DNA of 64,000 nucleotides from NCBI GenBank assembly GCA_023394955.1, contig JAEWZY010000020.1, positions 62,001 to 126,000 of the forward strand, written 5' to 3'. Shown here piece after piece: positions 63,574 through 64,000 of this stretch (its first letter is position 1; every line of letters begins with the position of its first letter). The position numbers and the translations under genes were made by a program. The notes under the pieces were generated by a model. The model did not search any database and had not been told where the DNA came from. It saw nothing but the letters and a program-made list of their open reading frames with translations. Origin of the DNA: Bacillota bacterium. GTDB taxonomy: Bacteria; Bacillota; UBA4882; UBA8346.

Positions 63574-64000
63574 ATGAAAAAAACTATTTTTAAATTACTA
63601 ATTCCGATTGTAGTTATTATTTTACTGATTTATGGCATTACTACGGCGGATAATCGAATCGGAAAAGAAACGGTTATTACCAGAATTATGCTTCAAGCTT
63701 TAGAAAACTGGCATTATAACCAGGTGAAGCTGGATGATAGTCTTTCGCAAAAAGCTTTTAACCTATATCTCAAAAAGGTCGATCCTAACAAAAGATTCTT
63801 ATTAAAATCCGATATTGAAACGTTAAAGCAATATCAAAATAAGATCGATGATGAACTACAGACCGGAAAATACGGGTTATTGGAAGAAACCTCGGGGGTT
63901 TTAAAGAAACGGATCGAGAGAGTACAGGATTTTTATCAAGATCTTTTAAAGCGTCCCTTTGATTTTTCCAAGGATGAAGTTTTGGAACTGGACCCGGATA
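63574..64000 (+). CDS. Tail-specific (C-terminal processing) protease, 5' part
   Basis: The first 142 residues of a protein cut by the window edge. A signal or anchor helix (about 5-22) is followed by the N-terminal domain found in Tsp/Prc proteases, recognised by ITRIMLQALENWHYNQ, LDDSLSQKAFNLYL and VDPNKRFLLKSDIE. The PDZ and serine-lysine protease parts would lie beyond 64000. This long Prc form is commoner in diderm bacteria than the short CtpA type of most Bacillota. ATG 63574 is chosen over 63568 because of AAGGAA spacing. Confidence 0.82.
   Translation, partial: MKKTIFKLLIPIVVIILLIYGITTADNRIGKETVITRIMLQALENWHYNQVKLDDSLSQKAFNLYLKKVDPNKRFLLKSDIETLKQYQNKIDDELQTGKYGLLEETSGVLKKRIERVQDFYQDLLKRPFDFSKDEVLELDPD

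Noticed and set aside
1..64000. CRISPR arrays, tRNA/rRNA genes, insertion sequences, integrases and phage genes
   Set aside because: None seen: no regularly spaced repeats, no transposase- or integrase-like frames, and no tRNA-like cloverleaf recognised by eye.

Overview
The window comes from an endospore-forming, probably anaerobic member of the Bacillota with moderate G+C. Sporulation genes show this: spoIID, a spoIIQ-like M23 gene, spoIIID and mbl/mreB lie in the order known from Bacillus and Clostridium, and there are a YyaC-family gene and two CotF-like coat genes. Other signs are strong Shine-Dalgarno sequences, frequent TTG/GTG starts and a T-box leader. A GT9 (heptosyltransferase-type) glycosyltransferase, a complete Bat operon and a Tsp/Prc-type protease recall diderm bacteria, so a deep-branching, possibly outer-membrane-bearing Bacillota lineage is an inference worth testing. 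No rRNA, tRNA, insertion sequence, prophage or CRISPR array was found.

Layout. 0-12.8 kb: housekeeping and signalling genes (Nudix, GT-B glycosyltransferase, rhomboid, GAF-GGDEF cyclase, serC), a secreted trio (CsgG/FlgT-like protein, CapA, polysaccharide deacetylase), a BON-domain protein, a CCA-type tRNA nucleotidyltransferase and a membrane polyferredoxin. 13-16.7 kb: the spoIID-spoIIQ-spoIIID-mbl block. 16.9-20 kb: a TtcA-like PP-loop ATPase, then a phenylalanine-type T-box in front of phenylacetate-CoA ligase and a tandem-ACT protein. 20-24.5 kb: two unusual chemoreceptor-like proteins and a HAD phosphatase. 24.8-34.7 kb: a hexuronate/mannonate catabolic region: GntR regulator, ABC importer without its ATPase, zinc dehydrogenase, mannonate dehydratase-like enzyme, IclR regulator, 2-keto-3-deoxygluconate kinase, and convergent 6-phosphogluconate dehydrogenase. 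34.8-42.5 kb: YfbR-type nucleotidase, SBF symporter, uvrC, Cof phosphatase, two coat proteins, an orphan MsmX-type ATPase that could energise the upstream permeases, and yyaC. 42.7-48.3 kb: a likely envelope-glycan cluster (VanW/G5 protein, GT9 transferase, UPF0104 membrane protein, six-hairpin glycosidase-like protein). 48.4-54.8 kb: an S1-domain protein, a TPR protein, a nuclease-helicase fusion, a DUF1232 protein and an Smr-domain protein. 55-63.4 kb: the MoxR-DUF58-Bat operon, followed by the 5' end of a tail-specific protease cut by the window edge.

The most interesting observations are: (i) four genes whose conserved N-termini and well-placed Shine-Dalgarno sequences point to AUA, AUU or AUC start codons; (ii) a UUC-specifier T-box controlling phenylacetate-CoA ligase, which suggests starvation-induced salvage of phenylacetate into phenylalanine; (iii) a terminator-like hairpin that buries the ribosome binding site of the six-hairpin glycosidase gene; (iv) a repeated intergenic element of unknown nature at 20.0 and 35.7 kb. 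All functions were assigned by reading sequence motifs; no database search was possible.
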